From an uncultured Haloferula sp. (GTDB lineage Bacteria; Verrucomicrobiota; Verrucomicrobiae; Verrucomicrobiales; Akkermansiaceae): a stretch of DNA of 9,348 nt. Below, in pieces: positions 1 to 6,525 of the stretch. The DNA lies in assembly GCA_946885645.1 (NCBI GenBank), contig CAMPGU010000159.1, positions 1 to 9,348 on the forward strand, given 5' to 3'. Below the pieces are notes generated by a model. That model worked only from the letters and a program-made list of their open reading frames with translations, did not search any database and was not told the origin of the DNA. Made by a program: the position numbers and the translations under genes. Position 1 is the first letter of the stretch, and each line of letters begins with the position of its first letter.

Positions 1-53
1 GAATTGGCACATGGGGTGCGAGGTCCGTCAGCTCCCATTATCGCATAACCATC

Positions 54-1481
54 ATGAAAATTCCCACACGCAACACCATCGCCGCGCTACTCCTCGCGGC
101 TCTGTCCTGCCCCTTGGCGGCGGCTGAACCGCCGCGCCAGTCGTCCCCGGAAAAGAGGCCGCCAAGCGACCCATCGGGAGGGCGGGGCAATAGCGACGCC
201 ACCACTCCGGCACAGACACCGGAAGACGGCCCCGATCGCCCTGCCGACAAGCCAGGCAGCGCTGGATTGCCTCAGGGCGGGCGCGGCAACGACGGGCAGC
301 CGATGCCCGAGTCCCGGCAGGAGCAGCCTGCGGCGACGGAAGAAGAAGACCGTCCGTCCCGCGAAAGCAGCGAGCGCCGGGCCCGGCGGACCAATGACGG
401 CTATGACCAAGCGGATCGCGCGGAAAACAAGAATCGTAGCGACAGGACCGCTACAAATGAGGCGAGCCGGATGAGCAAGCCGGACGAGGAATCCGTGGAC
501 CGGATCGTGGCCTCCTGGCCCGAGCGGCCGCGGCTCGGTGCCCGGACGTTGATCTCGAAGTATGGCCCGCCCGATTCCGCAACGGACGAGATGCTCGTCT
601 GGCGCGACCAAGGTTCCTTCAAGCGCATCTGCGTATCGAAAGAGGAACATCAGCATGACTTCCCGAAGCCGCATACCGACTTCATGGAGCACACCGTCTC
701 TTACCAGGTGCCCGTTGAAAGGGCCGGAGAGATCACGAAGTTCGACGGGAGCGTGACTTTCGATCGCACGCAGGGCGAGCTCTCCGCGCGGTGTGACATG
801 GAGTCCCACAATATCCTGGCTCTCAATCTAGCCCACGAAATCGCGACCGGTGAGCTCGATGCCCAGCAAGCGCGCGAGAAATTCGGCGAGGTGGTGGTCA
901 AGGAGACGGCGGGCGAGAAGCCGGAGTATGTGGCTTCGCTCCAGTTTGAACCGACGCCGGACAAGGCGACGGATACCGATTCTCCGACGATTCCGGGCTC
1001 TCCGCAGCGGGCAACCGCCGATACCGGCGAGAAGAGCGGCGATGCGAAGGTGCTGGGAATGATCGTGGCCGTGGATGAGAGTGAAATCGCGGCGGCTTCC
1101 GTGGCAGCGAGTAAAAAACTGAGCGCTGAAGTGGCCGACTACGCGGAGATGATCCACAAGTCCCACGGGAAGAACCTCGCGAAGACCCTCGACCTCGGCA
1201 AGGAGATCGAGGTGGTTCCCGCGGAAACCTCGGAGGTGACCGCGCTACGCGAGAAACACGCCGGGGAACTCTCTGCGGTGGTAGCCTTGGACGACGAAGA
1301 GTTCGAGGAGAAGTTCGTCGATATGATGGTTGAAGGCCATTCCGAGGTCCTTGAGAAAATCGACAACGAGCTGCTGAAGGAGGCGAAGGATGAACAGGTG
1401 ATCAACCACCTTCGTGAAACGCGCGAGGAAGTGAATTCCCACCTCGAAGCGGCAAGGAAGCTTCAGACGGCGCAACGCTAG
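54..1481 (+). CDS. Secreted DUF4142-domain protein with a disordered N-terminal half
   Basis: The 475-residue product begins with a signal peptide (hydrophobic stretch about residues 8-23) and a likely signal peptidase I site after the Ala-Ala-Ala at 22-24. The sequence Ala-Leu-Ser-Cys at 16-19 resembles a lipobox only weakly. Residues 25-145 are rich in Pro, Gly, Glu, Arg and Ser and look disordered. Residues 145-300 form a compact domain (WPERPR, KYGPPD, HDFPKPH, FDGSV, GELSARCD, LALNLAHEI) that I recall from uncharacterised proteobacterial proteins. Residues 330-472 are helical and match the layout of DUF4142 (PF13628), a ferritin-like family of exported proteins: an EIAAASVAASKK-like first helix, an ADYAEMIHKSHGKN segment and a final helix ending in HLEAARKLQ. 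The molecular function is unknown. No Shine-Dalgarno sequence precedes the ATG, which is chosen because it supplies the signal peptide. A terminator follows, so the gene is probably the end of its transcript. The domain call is by eye. Confidence 0.85.
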   Translation: MKIPTRNTIAALLLAALSCPLAAAEPPRQSSPEKRPPSDPSGGRGNSDATTPAQTPEDGPDRPADKPGSAGLPQGGRGNDGQPMPESRQEQPAATEEEDRPSRESSERRARRTNDGYDQADRAENKNRSDRTATNEASRMSKPDEESVDRIVASWPERPRLGARTLISKYGPPDSATDEMLVWRDQGSFKRICVSKEEHQHDFPKPHTDFMEHTVSYQVPVERAGEITKFDGSVTFDRTQGELSARCDMESHNILALNLAHEIATGELDAQQAREKFGEVVVKETAGEKPEYVASLQFEPTPDKATDTDSPTIPGSPQRATADTGEKSGDAKVLGMIVAVDESEIAAASVAASKKLSAEVADYAEMIHKSHGKNLAKTLDLGKEIEVVPAETSEVTALREKHAGELSAVVALDDEEFEEKFVDMMVEGHSEVLEKIDNELLKEAKDEQVINHLRETREEVNSHLEAARKLQTAQR

Positions 1482-1507
1482 CGCGCTGCGTCTTCGGTTC
1501 GTTCCCG

Positions 1508-1542
1508 GCGGGGTCTGCAGGTCAGGCCCCGCTTTCTCTTTT
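1508..1542 (+). terminator. Rho-independent terminator of the DUF4142 gene
   Basis: A 10-bp stem (1508-1517 with 1523-1532, one G-T pair) encloses the five-base loop CAGGT. It is followed at once by the T-rich tract TTTCTCTTTT. It lies 26 bases after the stop codon of the DUF4142 gene. The tract contains two C residues, but the stem is very GC-rich. Confidence 0.85.
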
Positions 1543-1683
1543 ACGGGAGGGTCGGAGTGCAATTCGCATCCGGCTTCGGCGATCTGCAAAGGCAGGCGGC
1601 CGGCCGGCAGGGGTGGACAAATGGAACTTCAAGCGTAACGGGCTGAATGGGGATTGGCACTGCTCCGGCTTGGACTCCGGGTG

Positions 1684-2121
1684 ATGAGCACGGATACCGA
1701 CGACGCCGCGGTGAGGAAATCCATCAGGCTCTATCTCCTGGTGGGCCTCATCCTTTTTTGTGGAACTCTGGCTACAGTCGCGGTGGCCACGATTCCGTGG
1801 CTCGATGTGGGGGAGCATGGCTTCGACAAGTGGGACATGCTGCTCGGGCTGATGATCGCCACCGTGAAGGCCTCCCTGGTGGCAGCCGTTTTCATGCACC
1901 TCAACCACGAGAGAAGGCTGGTCTATTTCTTCGCCGGCCTGGCAGCGATCCACTGCACCGGGATGATCCTCTTCATCGGCATCGCCGAAGGAGATAGCAT
2001 CCGGGATCCGCTCTTTTACCATGGCGCCCGCCAGGATGATCCGGGTGGCGTCTCGGTTTCACGCGGACCGTTTCCACAAACGGGGGCCGCGGAGAAGGGC
2101 CGCGGTTGGTTCGGGCCGTAA
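1684..2121 (+). CDS. Cytochrome c oxidase subunit IV, prokaryotic (caa3-type)
   Basis: The product is a small inner-membrane subunit of a haem-copper terminal oxidase. Three transmembrane helices are visible, at about residues 16-39, 52-71 and 78-101. The second ends in the family hallmark VKASLVAAVFMHL (61-73), followed by a charged NHERR loop. The 145 residues are longer than the usual 100-120 of the family because of a hydrophilic Gly/Pro-rich tail after residue 105. The frame is open back to a TTG at 1654 and a GTG at 1681. I chose the ATG at 1684 because it gives the polar N-terminus MSTDTDD expected on the cytoplasmic side. No Shine-Dalgarno sequence is evident at any of these starts. 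None of the usual partners (subunits I-III, alternative complex III, SCO) lies in the window, so the gene is isolated here. It may share a transcript with the lipoprotein gene that starts 122 bases downstream. Confidence 0.85.
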   Translation: MSTDTDDAAVRKSIRLYLLVGLILFCGTLATVAVATIPWLDVGEHGFDKWDMLLGLMIATVKASLVAAVFMHLNHERRLVYFFAGLAAIHCTGMILFIGIAEGDSIRDPLFYHGARQDDPGGVSVSRGPFPQTGAAEKGRGWFGP

Positions 2122-2243
2122 GAGGCGTCGTGGAATCCGTGCAAGCTGCGCGCTTCCCGGAGCATCCTGCAAGCCCGGCAGCCAGTCCTTCAGCGGAGAT
2201 CCGGCGGGGAGGAGATGGACCGGCAATTGCTGGGAAGAAGTCA

Positions 2244-2636
2244 ATGAGTGCTTGCCGAATAATCTCCTTCGCCGCCGTTCTTGTCCTGGCCTCGTGTGAC
2301 GACCGGGGGGACCGGGACGAACCTTATGCGATGAAGCCCGGGGCTTTCTCGAGGCCGAACCCGGGGAATTACGTGGGAGAGTCCGATGGCACCCCGCTTG
2401 CGAGCGGAGTTCCGGGTGGTGCGACCTCCCCCGGGGTGACGTCCGGCGCACCTTCAACCAAGGCGGAAGAGGGAGCTCCGTCCCCGGTGCCTGACGCGGA
2501 TCCGCACCGCTCGGCTGCGGGCGGCGAGAATTCGCAGAACGCCGCCGGTGCCACGGCACCGGGAGGAGGGAGTTCGTCCACCCCTACGCCGGGAGGCCCC
2601 GGCGTTCCCGGTGAGAAGCCGCAGGAGCAACGCTGA
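2244..2636 (+). CDS. Small Pro/Gly-rich lipoprotein
   Basis: This is a predicted 130-residue lipoprotein of unknown function. The signal peptide ends in the lipobox Leu-Ala-Ser-Cys, so Cys18 would be lipidated. The mature part opens with the acidic run CDDRGDRDE and then becomes low-complexity, rich in Gly, Pro, Ser, Ala and Thr, with no recognisable fold. The frame is open from 2106. The ATG at 2244 is preferred because it puts the signal peptide at the N-terminus and has the purine-rich GGGAAGAAG nearby upstream, the best ribosome-binding candidate in the window. The start overlaps the stop of a ten-codon reading frame at 2215-2247 as ATGA. It converges on another small lipoprotein gene (2678-2875) with a similar post-cysteine motif. 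Codon use and GC content look like those of its neighbours. Confidence 0.65.
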   Translation: MSACRIISFAAVLVLASCDDRGDRDEPYAMKPGAFSRPNPGNYVGESDGTPLASGVPGGATSPGVTSGAPSTKAEEGAPSPVPDADPHRSAAGGENSQNAAGATAPGGGSSSTPTPGGPGVPGEKPQEQR

Positions 2637-2677
2637 GTGCCCCCGGCACCACCGCTTCCGGGCCGTAGAGGAGTTCC

Positions 2678-2875
2678 TCAGTCCTCGCGGCTCTCCGCGG
2701 GATCGTTCCGGGAACCGGGGACCAACTTTTCCTGGCGACCGTCGATCTTGGGCGCAGGCACGGCATCGTTGCTGGAAGGCATTCCCGGGTGGTCGTCGTC
2801 ACCGATCTCGTCACAGGAAATCAGGGTGGCCCCGGTGGCGAGGATAGAAAGAATCAGTAGGAGCGTCGTCTTCAT
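2678..2875 (-). CDS. Very small acidic lipoprotein (65 residues)
   Basis: This short gene is supported by a textbook lipoprotein signal: MKTTLLL, a hydrophobic core and the lipobox Leu-Ile-Ser-Cys with Cys21. The mature peptide of about 45 residues starts CDEIGDDDHPG and is hydrophilic throughout. The frame extends upstream to 3298, but that part overlaps the tyrosine-rich lipoprotein gene in another frame and crosses a terminator, so the start at 2875 is much more likely. There is no clear Shine-Dalgarno sequence. The gene lies downstream of the terminator at 2939-2972 and would need its own promoter in 2876-2938, where I see none. Function is unknown. Only 41 bases separate its stop from the stop of the convergent lipoprotein gene. 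Confidence 0.65.
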   Translation of the reverse strand: MKTTLLLILSILATGATLISCDEIGDDDHPGMPSSNDAVPAPKIDGRQEKLVPGSRNDPAESRED

Positions 2876-2938
2876 GCATGGGAATCCCAGCAGGGGATGT
2901 GCCGCCGCGCGCGGTGGGGCAGGGGTGAGGACCGCACG

Positions 2939-2972
2939 AAAAAACCCGCCGGAGAAGCCTCCGGCGGGTTTT
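2939..2972 (-). terminator. Bidirectional-looking terminator for the tyrosine-rich lipoprotein gene
   Basis: A perfect 10-bp stem (2945-2954 with 2959-2968) encloses a four-base loop. It is flanked by six A residues on the left and four T residues on the right. Read leftwards it gives a hairpin followed by six U residues, 34 bases after the stop codon of the minus-strand lipoprotein gene at 3003. In the plus direction the U tract is weaker and no plus-strand gene ends nearby. Confidence 0.9.
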
Positions 2973-3002
2973 AGAAACGGGCTCGGCGAGGGCGCAACCG
3001 CA

Positions 3003-3893
3003 CTAATTGGCGCGGCGCTCCTGCATCTTCTGTTTCCAGTTGCCACCTCCGCCGTTGCCTTGTTGCGGCTGGCGTTGCGGGGGAGCCTGGCGTTGGACGG
3101 CCCCCCGCCCTTGGGCGGCTTGCTGGCGTTGGGCTTGCTGTGCCCGGCCGATCCGCGCCTGGCGGGATGAAGGAGCGGTATCGACGGCTTGGGTGTAAGG
3201 GTTTCGCTGCCGCTGGATCTGTTGCCGCCGCTGCGGCACCTGTGGGGTGCGCGGCTGCTGCTGGATCCGGGGAGTGCCCCGGCCGCGGACCTTATCATTA
3301 AACTGCTGCTGCTGCTCGCGGAGGTTTTGCATCCGGTCGGCCTGGTTGCCGCGGAGGTTCTGGTTCCGCTGTTTTTGGTAGAACTGCGCGTCCTTATACT
3401 TGGCGGCGGCCCGGAGACGCTGGTCGCGCATGGCGTCGGCAGCGCGGTCGGTTTTTTCCCGCACGTTCTGAGCCCAACGGTAGTTGTGGGCTTTCAGCTG
3501 GGACAGGCGGTCGCGGTAGTTGCTCAGGTAGCGGTCGCGGAAGCCCGAAGGAGGCGGGAGGTGGCCGTGGCCGGGCCGCCAGCCGTGCGGGTGGTAGGCC
3601 CCGTACAAGGGCCGCGGGCAGTAGCCGACCGGGTAGTAGCCGTACAGGTAGGGGTCGTAGTAGGCGCCGCGGTAGCGGTCATAGTAGCAATAAACGACCG
3701 GATCGTAGAGCCAGCGGTCGTTGCTGGTGTAAACGAAAGTGCTGCTGATCCCGCCCCCTCCGCCGTAGTAGCCGCCGTCGTATCCCCCGCCGGCATAGCC
3801 GCCGCCGTAGTAGGGATCGTAGTAGCAGGAGGTGGAGACGGCGGCGAGAAGCGCCGCGGCTGCGGCTTTTAACCAGAAGGATGTCCCGATCAT
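3003..3893 (-). CDS. Tyr/Gly-rich lipoprotein with an Arg/Gln-rich tail
   Basis: The 296-residue product has a hydrophobic signal segment (about 6-20) ending in Val-Ser-Thr-Ser-Cys, so Cys23 is probably lipidated although the lipobox is not canonical. Residues 24-100 hold 23 tyrosines among glycines and aspartates (YYDPYYGGG-type units) plus Cys69 and Cys92. Residues 101-118 are rich in Pro, His and Gly. Residues 119-205 are charged and predicted helical (FRDRYLSNYRDRL, AADAMRDQRLRAAAKYKD). Residues 206-296 are a basic, Gln/Arg/Pro-rich low-complexity tail. The likely location is envelope or cell surface; function is unknown. Reading direction is supported by the signal peptide, a promoter candidate upstream and a terminator with a U tract just downstream. 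The opposite strand also stays open for a long way (3189-3872), but that product is hydrophobic low-complexity sequence. No Shine-Dalgarno sequence precedes the ATG. Confidence 0.8.
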   Translation of the reverse strand: MIGTSFWLKAAAAALLAAVSTSCYYDPYYGGGYAGGGYDGGYYGGGGGISSTFVYTSNDRWLYDPVVYCYYDRYRGAYYDPYLYGYYPVGYCPRPLYGAYHPHGWRPGHGHLPPPSGFRDRYLSNYRDRLSQLKAHNYRWAQNVREKTDRAADAMRDQRLRAAAKYKDAQFYQKQRNQNLRGNQADRMQNLREQQQQFNDKVRGRGTPRIQQQPRTPQVPQRRQQIQRQRNPYTQAVDTAPSSRQARIGRAQQAQRQQAAQGRGAVQRQAPPQRQPQQGNGGGGNWKQKMQERRAN

Positions 3894-3918
3894 GTTTTTG
3901 TGACGTTGGATGAATGAA

Positions 3919-3946
3919 ATTATTCAGCCGATTCGCGGGAAGTCCA
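3919..3946 (-). promoter_or_regulatory. Candidate sigma-70 promoter for the tyrosine-rich lipoprotein gene
   Basis: On the minus strand a TGGACT (3946-3941) and an AATAAT (3924-3919) are separated by 16 bases. They match four and five of six consensus positions respectively. Transcription would start near 3912 and leave a leader of about 19 bases, ending in an A-rich stretch before the ATG at 3893. Confidence 0.4.
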
Positions 3947-4013
3947 GCGGGCGGGTTGACAGGTAGCCGCGGAATCCATTTCCTGCGGGCGTCACGCTGC
4001 TAAAACCTCGTTC

Positions 4014-5015
4014 ATGACTGCCCCTGTCCTCGTTACCGGCGGAGCCGGCTATATCGGTTCCCATGCTGTCCGCCTGCTCGCCTCGCGCGGGTACAAAGTC
4101 GTGGTGCTGGACAATCTGGTATTCGGCCACAAGGAGGCGATTGTCGATGAAGGGGTGGAACTGGTGGTAGGAGAAGTGGGTGATCGGGCGCTGGTGTCGG
4201 AGCTTTTCGACCGGTATGATTTCGGCGCGGTGGTGCATTTCGCGGCCTACGCGTACGTGGGCGAATCGGTCACCAACCCGCTCAAGTATTACCGGAACAA
4301 CACGGCCGAGCCGCTGACCCTGCTGGAAGTGATGCAGGAAAAAGGCTGCACGAACTTCGTATTCTCCTCCACCTGCGCGACTTACGGGGTGCCGGAGACC
4401 ATCCCGATCCTGGAAAGCAACAAGCAGGATCCGATCAATCCCTACGGCCGGAGCAAACTGATGCTGGAATGGATCCTGGCCGATTGCGACCGGGCCTGGG
4501 GCCTGCGCAGCGCCTCCCTCCGCTATTTCAATGCCAGCGGTTGCTCGGAAGACGGCCTGATCGGGGAAGATCACAATCCGGAAACCCATCTCATCCCGCG
4601 GGTGCTCATGGCGGTGACGGGCGAGGTGTCCCATCTGGACGTCTTCGGCACCGACTATCCGACGCCGGACGGGACCTGCATCCGCGACTACATCCACGTG
4701 AATGATCTGGCCGAAGCGCACGCGAAGGCGCTGGAGCATCTGGCAGGAGGGGGCGGCTCGGTCCGCTGCAATCTCGGCACCGGAGTGGGCGTTTCCGTGA
4801 AGGAGATCATCGCCGCCGCGGAGGAGGTCACCGGGCGCCCCGTGCCGGTGAAGTACGGGCCGCGGCGCGCGGGCGATCCGCCGCAGCTATTGGCGGATCC
4901 GGCTTATTCCAAGGAAGTTCTGGGCTGGGAGGCCCGCCACCGGGATGTCCGCGAGATGGTGCGTTCCGCCTGGGCGTGGATGGACGGTCCGCGAAAGGGC
5001 CACTATCCCGGCTAA
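4014..5015 (+). CDS. galE: UDP-glucose 4-epimerase
   Basis: The enzyme interconverts UDP-glucose and UDP-galactose with bound NAD, supplying galactose units for polysaccharides and closing the Leloir pathway. It is cytoplasmic. The 333 residues fit the family's usual 330-340. The N-terminal Rossmann fold carries TGGAGYIGSH (8-17). The catalytic set follows the short-chain dehydrogenase pattern: Thr120 in FSSTCATYG, then Tyr144 and Lys148 in NPYGRSK. Further family signatures are YFNASG (171-176), RDYIHVNDLAEAH (224-236) and RRAGDPPQLLAD (284-295). At the position of Escherichia coli Tyr299, the residue linked to acceptance of N-acetylated sugars, this protein seems to have Leu292. The ATG at 4014 puts the glycine motif at the expected distance from the N-terminus. 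There is no Shine-Dalgarno sequence. The gene is divergent from the lipoprotein gene on its left. No terminator is visible between it and the pilin operon, so readthrough into that operon is possible. Confidence 0.95.
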   Translation: MTAPVLVTGGAGYIGSHAVRLLASRGYKVVVLDNLVFGHKEAIVDEGVELVVGEVGDRALVSELFDRYDFGAVVHFAAYAYVGESVTNPLKYYRNNTAEPLTLLEVMQEKGCTNFVFSSTCATYGVPETIPILESNKQDPINPYGRSKLMLEWILADCDRAWGLRSASLRYFNASGCSEDGLIGEDHNPETHLIPRVLMAVTGEVSHLDVFGTDYPTPDGTCIRDYIHVNDLAEAHAKALEHLAGGGGSVRCNLGTGVGVSVKEIIAAAEEVTGRPVPVKYGPRRAGDPPQLLADPAYSKEVLGWEARHRDVREMVRSAWAWMDGPRKGHYPG

Positions 5016-5055
5016 ACCCCGGTTTTCGGTAATCGCGATGTAAACACATTCCCGC

Positions 5056-5084
5056 TTGCATCGTGTCAGGAATCCAACCATAAG
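5056..5084 (+). promoter_or_regulatory. Candidate promoter of the pilin-like operon
   Basis: TTGCAT (5056-5061) and CATAAG (5079-5084) are spaced by 17 bases in the 90-base gap between galE and the first prepilin gene. Both hexamers are imperfect. Transcription would start near 5091 and give a short A/C-rich leader without a Shine-Dalgarno sequence. Confidence 0.3.
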
Positions 5085-5105
5085 TTGTAAAAACAAAACC
5101 CCACC

Positions 5106-5774
5106 ATGATTTCACCCCAGAAACGACTCCACGGAGGCTTCAGCCTGGTCGAGCTCCTCGTGGTCATCCTGATCATTTCGCTCCTTCTGACTTTGGGAGC
5201 GGTAGGACTGCGCGGCATGACGGGCGGTAACGGTGTCGGAGCCGCCGTCGCGACTTCCGAAGCAATTTTCGACGAAGCGCGCTCGATCGCGGTAGGCAAG
5301 GGGACGAAGGCCCGTGTGCTGGTGGATGTCACCAATCCGCAGGACAACGAGAACTACCTGCGTCGCCTGCTCGTGGCTTTCCAAAAGCTGGACGCTCAGG
5401 GAGAACCGACGGACGAATGGGAACTTGCGAGCCGCGCCCTCAGCTTGCCCGAGAAGACCTTCTTCAGCCGGGTCTATAGCAAGAAAGACCATGAGGGTGA
5501 TTCGGGCGAGATCGACACGATGCAGCTTTCGATCAACAAGCGGGCCTTCGACGGTGAATATTTCTTCTACGAGTTCAACTCCGAAGGAATCTGCTCCAAC
5601 CCCGGCGCAAGCTTCGTGGTCGGTTCCGGCGTGCGTCCCACCGGCGAAGAGCCGCGGGCAACGGGCGAAGGAAAGCGCGATTTCGCCGGCTTCGTCGTCT
5701 GGCGGAACGGCCGCACCTCGCTTTTCCGCGGTCCCGACCAGATCGGCATTCCTTCCGACGTGACCAAATTCTGA
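5106..5774 (+). CDS. Prepilin-like protein, GspH/FimT type (Verru_Chthon D-like)
   Basis: The 222-residue product is a type IV pilin-like protein processed by prepilin peptidase and inserted in the inner membrane before assembly or export. The short basic leader ends in Gly11, followed by Phe12 (+1) and the required Glu16 (+5), within GFSLVELLVV. A hydrophobic helix runs to about residue 37. The segment ATSEAIFDEARSIAVGKG (about 49-66) resembles the first part of GspH/FimT pseudopilins. The rest is predicted beta-rich and unique to me. It is the first of three tandem prepilin genes, seven bases before the next. The combination recalls the Verru_Chthon cassette families (TIGR02596, 02598, 02599) named from Verrucomicrobium and Chthoniobacter. 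The match to protein D is from memory and only at the level of N-terminus and gene order. The ATG is preceded by an A/C-rich leader without a Shine-Dalgarno sequence. Confidence 0.85.
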   Translation: MISPQKRLHGGFSLVELLVVILIISLLLTLGAVGLRGMTGGNGVGAAVATSEAIFDEARSIAVGKGTKARVLVDVTNPQDNENYLRRLLVAFQKLDAQGEPTDEWELASRALSLPEKTFFSRVYSKKDHEGDSGEIDTMQLSINKRAFDGEYFFYEFNSEGICSNPGASFVVGSGVRPTGEEPRATGEGKRDFAGFVVWRNGRTSLFRGPDQIGIPSDVTKF

Positions 5775-5781
5775 ACGACAC

Positions 5782-6504
5782 ATGAATTCCACTTCTATCC
5801 GCATGCGCCGCGGCTTCACCTTGATGGAGACCGTCATCGCCATCGGCGTGCTGGCACTGCTCCTCACCGCCTTCCTCGCCGTTTTCGGACCCGCCACCAC
5901 GGGCCTCCGGAAGGCGATCAGCGTCCAGGAAGCCGACCGTCTCGCCGCAGCCCTTGAACGGGAGCTCGTCACGCTGCGCCCGGGCGGTTCCTCACAGGAT
6001 TACAAGACCGGCTTCGACAAGGCCTACAAGTGGATCGAAGAAGTCTCCACCGGCGGGGAAACCATTCTCCTCTATCAGTATCGCGGGACGCCGAATTCCC
6101 TGCGTACGGATGGGACGATGGAACCGTACACGGCGGGCGGGGGCGTGGCCGGCAAGGATTTCATCGTGCAGCCGATGGTGCGCCAGCGCACGGATTCGCT
6201 CCTGCTGGAGGACCTGAAGTCGCTCGACGGCCGGATCTTTGCGGCGAAGCTGACCCAACTGGAGTTCCAAGGCGGGCAGCTCAGGAAGCGCGAGAGCGGC
6301 GGCATCAATCCCGATCCGAACAATACCGGGGAGTCGGTGGGCGGAACCGGTTCCGACGCTTACGTTGAAGCGGTGATTGCTTTCGCGGCCGAATTCTTCA
6401 TCGTCCCGAATAGCGACCCGGAATACGTCAAACCCGGCGGCAAGTTCAACCCGGAGAATCTCACCAAGCCTATTTTCACCCGCAACCTCGCCGTCCGCCG
6501 CTGA
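5782..6504 (+). CDS. Prepilin-like protein, PilV type (Verru_Chthon B-like)
   Basis: The 240-residue product has an 11-residue basic leader (MNSTSIRMRRG) cut before Phe12, with Glu16 at +5 in GFTLMETVIAIG. A hydrophobic helix runs to about residue 37, and the amphipathic stretch LRKAISVQEADRLAAALERELVTL follows. The leader and first helix resemble PilV/GspI pseudopilins and Verru_Chthon protein B. The globular part contains a Gly-rich section near residues 175-195 and a C-terminus ending RNLAVRR. It starts seven bases after the preceding gene and ends 21 bases before the next, so the three are almost certainly co-transcribed. No Shine-Dalgarno sequence is seen. A role as a minor pilin or as an exported surface protein is inferred. 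Confidence 0.85.
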   Translation: MNSTSIRMRRGFTLMETVIAIGVLALLLTAFLAVFGPATTGLRKAISVQEADRLAAALERELVTLRPGGSSQDYKTGFDKAYKWIEEVSTGGETILLYQYRGTPNSLRTDGTMEPYTAGGGVAGKDFIVQPMVRQRTDSLLLEDLKSLDGRIFAAKLTQLEFQGGQLRKRESGGINPDPNNTGESVGGTGSDAYVEAVIAFAAEFFIVPNSDPEYVKPGGKFNPENLTKPIFTRNLAVRR

Positions 6505-6525
6505 CGCAGGCCAACGCAGATTTCC

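Noticed and set aside
4..41. TTGGCA (4-9) and CATTAT (36-41) as a promoter for the first gene
   Set aside because: The spacing of 26 bases is too large for a sigma-70 promoter.
87..809. Minus-strand open frame of 240 codons opposite the first gene
   Set aside because: Arg/Leu-rich composition typical of an antisense shadow in GC-rich DNA. The plus strand carries a signal peptide and two domains.
1598..1607. Palindrome GCCGGCCGGC upstream of the cox IV gene
   Set aside because: A short GC palindrome is expected by chance at this base composition and is not repeated near other genes.
1647..1997. ATG-started plus-strand frame of 116 codons over the cox IV gene
   Set aside because: It is out of frame with the three membrane helices and the conserved MHLNHE region, and its product has no membrane segments.
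2588..2605. GC-rich hairpin near the end of the 130-residue lipoprotein gene
   Set aside because: It lies inside the coding sequence in a Pro/Gly-rich stretch and has no T tract after it.
3189..3872. Long plus-strand open frame opposite the tyrosine-rich lipoprotein gene
   Set aside because: Its product is Val/Ala/Leu-rich low-complexity sequence mirrored from the repetitive minus-strand codons. The minus strand has a signal peptide, a promoter candidate and a terminator with a U tract.
3956..3984. Perfect TTGACA at 3956-3961 as the -35 box of a galE promoter
   Set aside because: At 17 bases spacing the -10 hexamer would be TTTCCT, a poor match. The better TAAAAC at 4001-4006 is 39 bases away, too far to pair with it.
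5112..5972. Minus-strand open frame of 286 codons opposite the first prepilin gene
   Set aside because: The plus strand encodes two intact prepilin cleavage sites in this stretch; the reverse product has no recognisable feature.
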